Assembly: GCA_002482005.1 (NCBI GenBank)
Contig: DLFD01000021.1
Location: 69,737 to 78,307 of the forward strand
Direction: 5' to 3'
From: Lachnospiraceae bacterium UBA7729
GTDB taxonomy: Bacteria > Bacillota > Clostridia > Lachnospirales > Lachnospiraceae
Length of the DNA stretch: 8,571 nt
Shown: one piece after another, positions 5,971-8,571 of the stretch
Position numbering within the stretch: the first letter of the stretch is position 1
Layout of the letters: every line of letters begins with the position of its first letter
Made by a program: the position numbers and the translations under genes
The notes under the pieces: model-generated
What the model was told of the DNA's origin: nothing
Databases searched by the model: none
What the model saw: only the letters and a program-made list of their open reading frames with translations

Positions 5971-7337
5971 TACAGTTTCTCGATGATCTCTCTCCTGACC
6001 TTCCGGTAGAGGATCACGGTGACGATCAGCGACACGACCTCCGCGATCGGGAAGCAGAACCACACGATGTCAAGATTGCCGAGCTGAGCCAGCAGCCACG
6101 CGACCGGGATCAGGACAAGCAGCTGCCTGCAGACCGACACGATCAGCGAATAGAAGCTCTTCGAGAACGCCTGGAAAGTCGAGCTCAGGATGATCCCGAA
6201 CGCCGCCAGCGGGAAATGGACCGCGATGATCCTGAGCGCCGGGATTCCGATCGCAGCCATCTGCTCTGAAGCGTTGAACATCATCAGAAGGTTACCCGGG
6301 ACCAGCTCGAATACCAGGGTGCCGACGCACATGATGACGACCGCCAGCTTCAGTGCAAAACTCAGGGAATCCTTGATCCTTTTCTCTTCCCTTGCGCCAA
6401 GGTTATAGGCCAGGACCGGGATCAGCCCGTTGTTGAGGCCGAAGATCGGCATGAAGAAGAAGCTCTGAAGTTTGAAATAGACGCCGAAGACCGCAACCGC
6501 CGTCGAGGAGAATGCGGAAAGGATCAGATTCATCAGGTAAGTCATGACGGAGCCGATGGACATCATCAGGATGGAAGGAACGCCGACATAATAGATCATG
6601 CGCACGGTGCTTCTGTTCGGGTGAAGAACCTTCTTCATGGAGAAATGGATCCAGCGGCTGTTGTATCTCAGGTTGAGGATCAGTCCAAGGCACGCTGCAA
6701 AGCACTGGCCAAGGACCGTCGCGATCGCGGCGCCGGCGACTCCCATCTCCGGGAACGGCCCGAATCCGAAGATCAGGACCGGGTCCATGATGATGTTGAA
6801 GAGCGCGCCGGCAAGCTGTGAGACCATGCTCTGCAGAGTCATGCCGGTCGACTGCAGCAGCCGCTCGAATGTCATCTGGAAGAAGAGACCGAAGCTCAGC
6901 ATACAGACGTAACGGAGATAGGTCACGCCGTACTCGATGATCTGCGGATCGCCGGTCTGGGTCGCGACGAACGGCCGTGAGGCAAAGGCTCCCAGGACCA
7001 GAAACAGCCCGAAGCTGATCAGATTCAGGAAGATTCCGGTGTTGGCCGCCTTGTCGACCTGCTCCTGATTCTTCTCACCGAGCGACCTCGAAAGCAGGGC
7101 ATTGATACCGACGCCGGTGCCTGACCCGACCGCGATCATCAGGTTCTGCAGCGGAAATGCGACCGTGACCGCAGTCAGCGCTGCCTCGGAGATCTGCGAG
7201 ACGAAGATACTGTCGACGATGTTGTAAAGTGCCTGGACCAGCATCGAGACCATCATCGGTAGAGACATCGAGATGATCAGTTTCTTCACGGGCATGTAGC
7301 CCATCTTGTTTTCGTGCTTCTGTGCTGCCTGAGTCAT
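5970..7337 (-). CDS. MATE-family multidrug efflux transporter
   Basis: This 455-residue polytopic inner-membrane protein is the normal MATE length (about 440-470), with roughly twelve hydrophobic helices in two homologous halves (about 20-230 and 245-445). Family-typical segments are YNIVDSIFVSQ (38-48), LLSRSLGEKN (81-90), NIIMDPVLIFGFGP (181-194) and GLNNGLIPVLAYNLGAR (300-316) in the second half. MATE proteins export cationic drugs or metabolites in exchange for Na+ or H+; the substrate cannot be told here. The ATG follows GGAAAGGA by 6 nt; Met12 and Met15 are less likely alternative starts. It lies 116 nt downstream of the dehydrogenase gene and 195 nt upstream of the ABC exporter pair, all on the same strand, so the region may be a drug- or stress-efflux cluster. 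Confidence 0.92.
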   Translation of the reverse strand: MTQAAQKHENKMGYMPVKKLIISMSLPMMVSMLVQALYNIVDSIFVSQISEAALTAVTVAFPLQNLMIAVGSGTGVGINALLSRSLGEKNQEQVDKAANTGIFLNLISFGLFLVLGAFASRPFVATQTGDPQIIEYGVTYLRYVCMLSFGLFFQMTFERLLQSTGMTLQSMVSQLAGALFNIIMDPVLIFGFGPFPEMGVAGAAIATVLGQCFAACLGLILNLRYNSRWIHFSMKKVLHPNRSTVRMIYYVGVPSILMMSIGSVMTYLMNLILSAFSSTAVAVFGVYFKLQSFFFMPIFGLNNGLIPVLAYNLGAREEKRIKDSLSFALKLAVVIMCVGTLVFELVPGNLLMMFNASEQMAAIGIPALRIIAVHFPLAAFGIILSSTFQAFSKSFYSLIVSVCRQLLVLIPVAWLLAQLGNLDIVWFCFPIAEVVSLIVTVILYRKVRREIIEKL

Positions 7338-7401
7338 GTAAAATCCTTTCCTGCTGGTGTGACTTCAGAAATTCTTAATTGCCTGCCGTTATTGCGGACG
7401 A

Positions 7402-7472
7402 TGCCTGTCCCCGGTCACTTGATCGATGACAGCTTAACGGTGCCTGTCCCCGGTCACTTGATCGATGACAGC
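7402..7472. repeat. 32-bp perfect direct repeat covering the dehydrogenase stop codon
   Basis: The same 32 bases occur at 7402-7433 and 7441-7472, separated by 7 bp (period 39). The right copy contains the last codons and TGA (7456-7454) of the dehydrogenase gene; the left copy lies in the following intergenic gap. Each copy contains CTGTC and GACAG arms, so the transcript can fold within a copy or across the copies. There is no T-run, so it is not an obvious terminator. The segment reading GCCTGTCCCC resembles motifs found in some short dispersed intergenic repeats, but that is an impression only. Confidence 0.9.
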
Positions 7473-8404
7473 AGCCTGCGCAGATGGCTGTGGCAGACTT
7501 CGAGGTCTTTCTTTCCTTCCTCGTCAAGGGTCAGCTCGATGACGCGCTCGATCCCGTTCTTGCCGATGATACAGGGCATGCTGAAAGCAACGTCGCTAAT
7601 CCCGTACTGTCCGCGCAGGACCGTTGACACCGGTACGACACAGCGCTCATTGCGCACGATTGCTCCGATCAGACGACATGCCGCCAGGGAGACTCCGGCG
7701 CTGGTGTAGCCTTTCAGCTGTACGATCTCCGGTCCGATGATCTTCGTCTCGTTCAGCAGCTTCTCCTTATCGATGGGCGCCGATGGGTGGAACTTTTCTT
7801 CGATCTCGTCAAATGGAACTCCCACGATGTTTACGGTATTCCAGGGGATGAAAGAGGTCTCACCGTGCTCTCCCAGGACAAATCCGGTAACATTCTTTGC
7901 ATCCACACCGCAGAGATCGCCAAGCATCTTGTTAAAGCGAGCGGTATCGAGGAGGGTTCCCGTCCCGAAGATCCGGTCGACCGGATAGTCATATTTCTTC
8001 TGGAAGTAGTAAGTCAGTATATCGAGAGGATTCGATATAACTATGATGATAGCTTCCCGCGTGTACTTCGTGATGTTGGACATGACATTGTCCATCACCT
8101 CAATGTTGCGGTTCAGAAGAATGCTTCGGTCAAACTCACCCTTGACGATGCTCGGGCCGGCTGTAACGACGATGATCTGGGCATCTGCGCAGTCTTCCCA
8201 CTCACCTACCCGGATGCTGGTGTTCGTGCTGTATTCAAATGCGGTTGTGTGGCTTGCGTCGAGCACAGCGCCGAGCGCCTTGTCACGGTTTCGGTTGATC
8301 ACGACGATCTCATCGATGATGCTGAGACGCAGGACCGAATCCAGAACGGCATCACCAACCTTGCCGGCCCCGACGATCACAAGTTTTCCAGATGTGGCGG
8401 ACAT
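7454..8404 (-). CDS. L-2-hydroxyacid dehydrogenase of the lactate/malate dehydrogenase family
   Basis: This 316-residue enzyme interconverts 2-oxoacids and L-2-hydroxyacids with a nicotinamide cofactor. The Rossmann motif is GAGKVG (12-17). Catalytic residues are present: Arg93 in the mobile loop, Asn125 (SNP), Asp153 and Arg156 (LLDTAR), and His180 (GEHG). The position that is Gln in lactate and Arg in malate dehydrogenases aligns with Ile86, and the loop (AGPSIVKGEFDR) is one residue longer than usual. GTGTLLDTAR and KGYTSAG recall L-2-hydroxyisocaproate dehydrogenase, so the substrate may be larger than pyruvate. The Asp that normally binds the NAD ribose aligns with Asn37, followed by Arg38, which could relax cofactor preference. 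The ATG follows GAGGAG (8419-8414) by 9 nt. I call the family confidently but not lactate dehydrogenase specifically. Confidence 0.9.
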   Translation of the reverse strand: MSATSGKLVIVGAGKVGDAVLDSVLRLSIIDEIVVINRNRDKALGAVLDASHTTAFEYSTNTSIRVGEWEDCADAQIIVVTAGPSIVKGEFDRSILLNRNIEVMDNVMSNITKYTREAIIIVISNPLDILTYYFQKKYDYPVDRIFGTGTLLDTARFNKMLGDLCGVDAKNVTGFVLGEHGETSFIPWNTVNIVGVPFDEIEEKFHPSAPIDKEKLLNETKIIGPEIVQLKGYTSAGVSLAACRLIGAIVRNERCVVPVSTVLRGQYGISDVAFSMPCIIGKNGIERVIELTLDEEGKKDLEVCHSHLRRLLSSIK

Positions 8405-8428
8405 TGTTTTTTTCTCCTCTTTTTCTGC

Positions 8429-8460
8429 CTTATACGTGTTGCATGTAATTGTTTATTGTA
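8429..8460 (-). promoter_or_regulatory. Possible promoter region of the dehydrogenase gene
   Basis: On the - strand, TACAAT (8460-8455) and TATAAG (8434-8429) are -10-like hexamers in an AT-rich stretch that stands out from its surroundings. Neither has a good -35 at 16-18 bp. Use of TACAAT would give a leader of about 44 nt, while TATAAG would give about 18 nt. The remainder of 8405-8571 holds a CCGCC/GGCGG hairpin (8534-8538 with 8546-8550) without a T-run and no supported gene. Confidence 0.25.
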
Positions 8461-8571
8461 CAACGTATCCGAGGTACATTTCCACTCTTTTCTCAGATAC
8501 ACGGGAAGCTTTGCAAGGTTTCCTGTCTTTCCGCCGCCTGTGCCTGGCGGGCTTCTCCGCACTATCTGTCG

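Noticed and set aside
5581..6063. - strand frame with a Lys/Arg/Glu-rich repeated peptide
   Set aside because: It is a shifted frame passing through the 14-bp array and overlapping the real MATE and ABC genes; the repetitive peptide is a by-product of the array.
8440..8463. Rex-type redox operator upstream of the dehydrogenase gene
   Set aside because: TTGT...ACAA arms are present, but their spacing (7 nt) does not fit the usual 18-bp Rex site and the inner bases do not match.
8377..8562. 61-codon - strand frame upstream of the dehydrogenase
   Set aside because: It overlaps the true start and ribosome binding site of the dehydrogenase gene in another frame and shows no recognisable features.

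Overview
The window looks like chromosomal DNA from a fairly GC-rich member of the Clostridia, possibly Lachnospiraceae. This is an inference. The supporting signs are strong AGGAGG-type ribosome binding sites, tightly overlapping genes, a YheI/YheH (BmrC/BmrD)-type heterodimeric ABC exporter, a MATE pump and a lactate-dehydrogenase-family enzyme. No rRNA, tRNA, transposase, phage gene or CRISPR array was seen.

Layout. Positions 1-390 hold no gene I can support. On the + strand, 391-1666 is a two-gene operon. It encodes a metallo-beta-lactamase-fold hydrolase and a glyoxalase-I-like VOC protein whose start overlaps the hydrolase's end by 14 nt. It closes with a strong GC-rich hairpin terminator (1676-1710). 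From 1711 to 1941, between the two converging transcription units, lies a noncoding segment with dense, nested inverted repeats. It can be drawn as a closed three-arm (four-way junction) structure flanked by 12-bp direct repeats. I consider this the most unusual object here.

The rest of the window runs on the - strand, in transcription order. First is an L-2-hydroxyacid (lactate/malate-family) dehydrogenase (8404-7454), then a MATE efflux transporter (7337-5970), and then the two half-transporters of a heterodimeric ABC exporter (5774-3771 and 3774-1942, joined by a 4-nt ATGA overlap). No convincing terminator separates these four genes, so co-transcription is plausible but not shown. The two ABC subunits carry complementary defects: one has Asp in place of the catalytic Glu, the other a degenerate signature motif. 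Together they should form one active and one degenerate ATP site.

The - strand region shows several small repeat expansions. A 32-bp direct duplication covers the dehydrogenase stop codon. A 14-bp tandem array of about eight copies fills the MATE/ABC intercistronic gap. An insertion of five degenerate 8-residue repeats lies inside one ABC nucleotide-binding domain. With the structured intergenic element, these are the features most worth following up.
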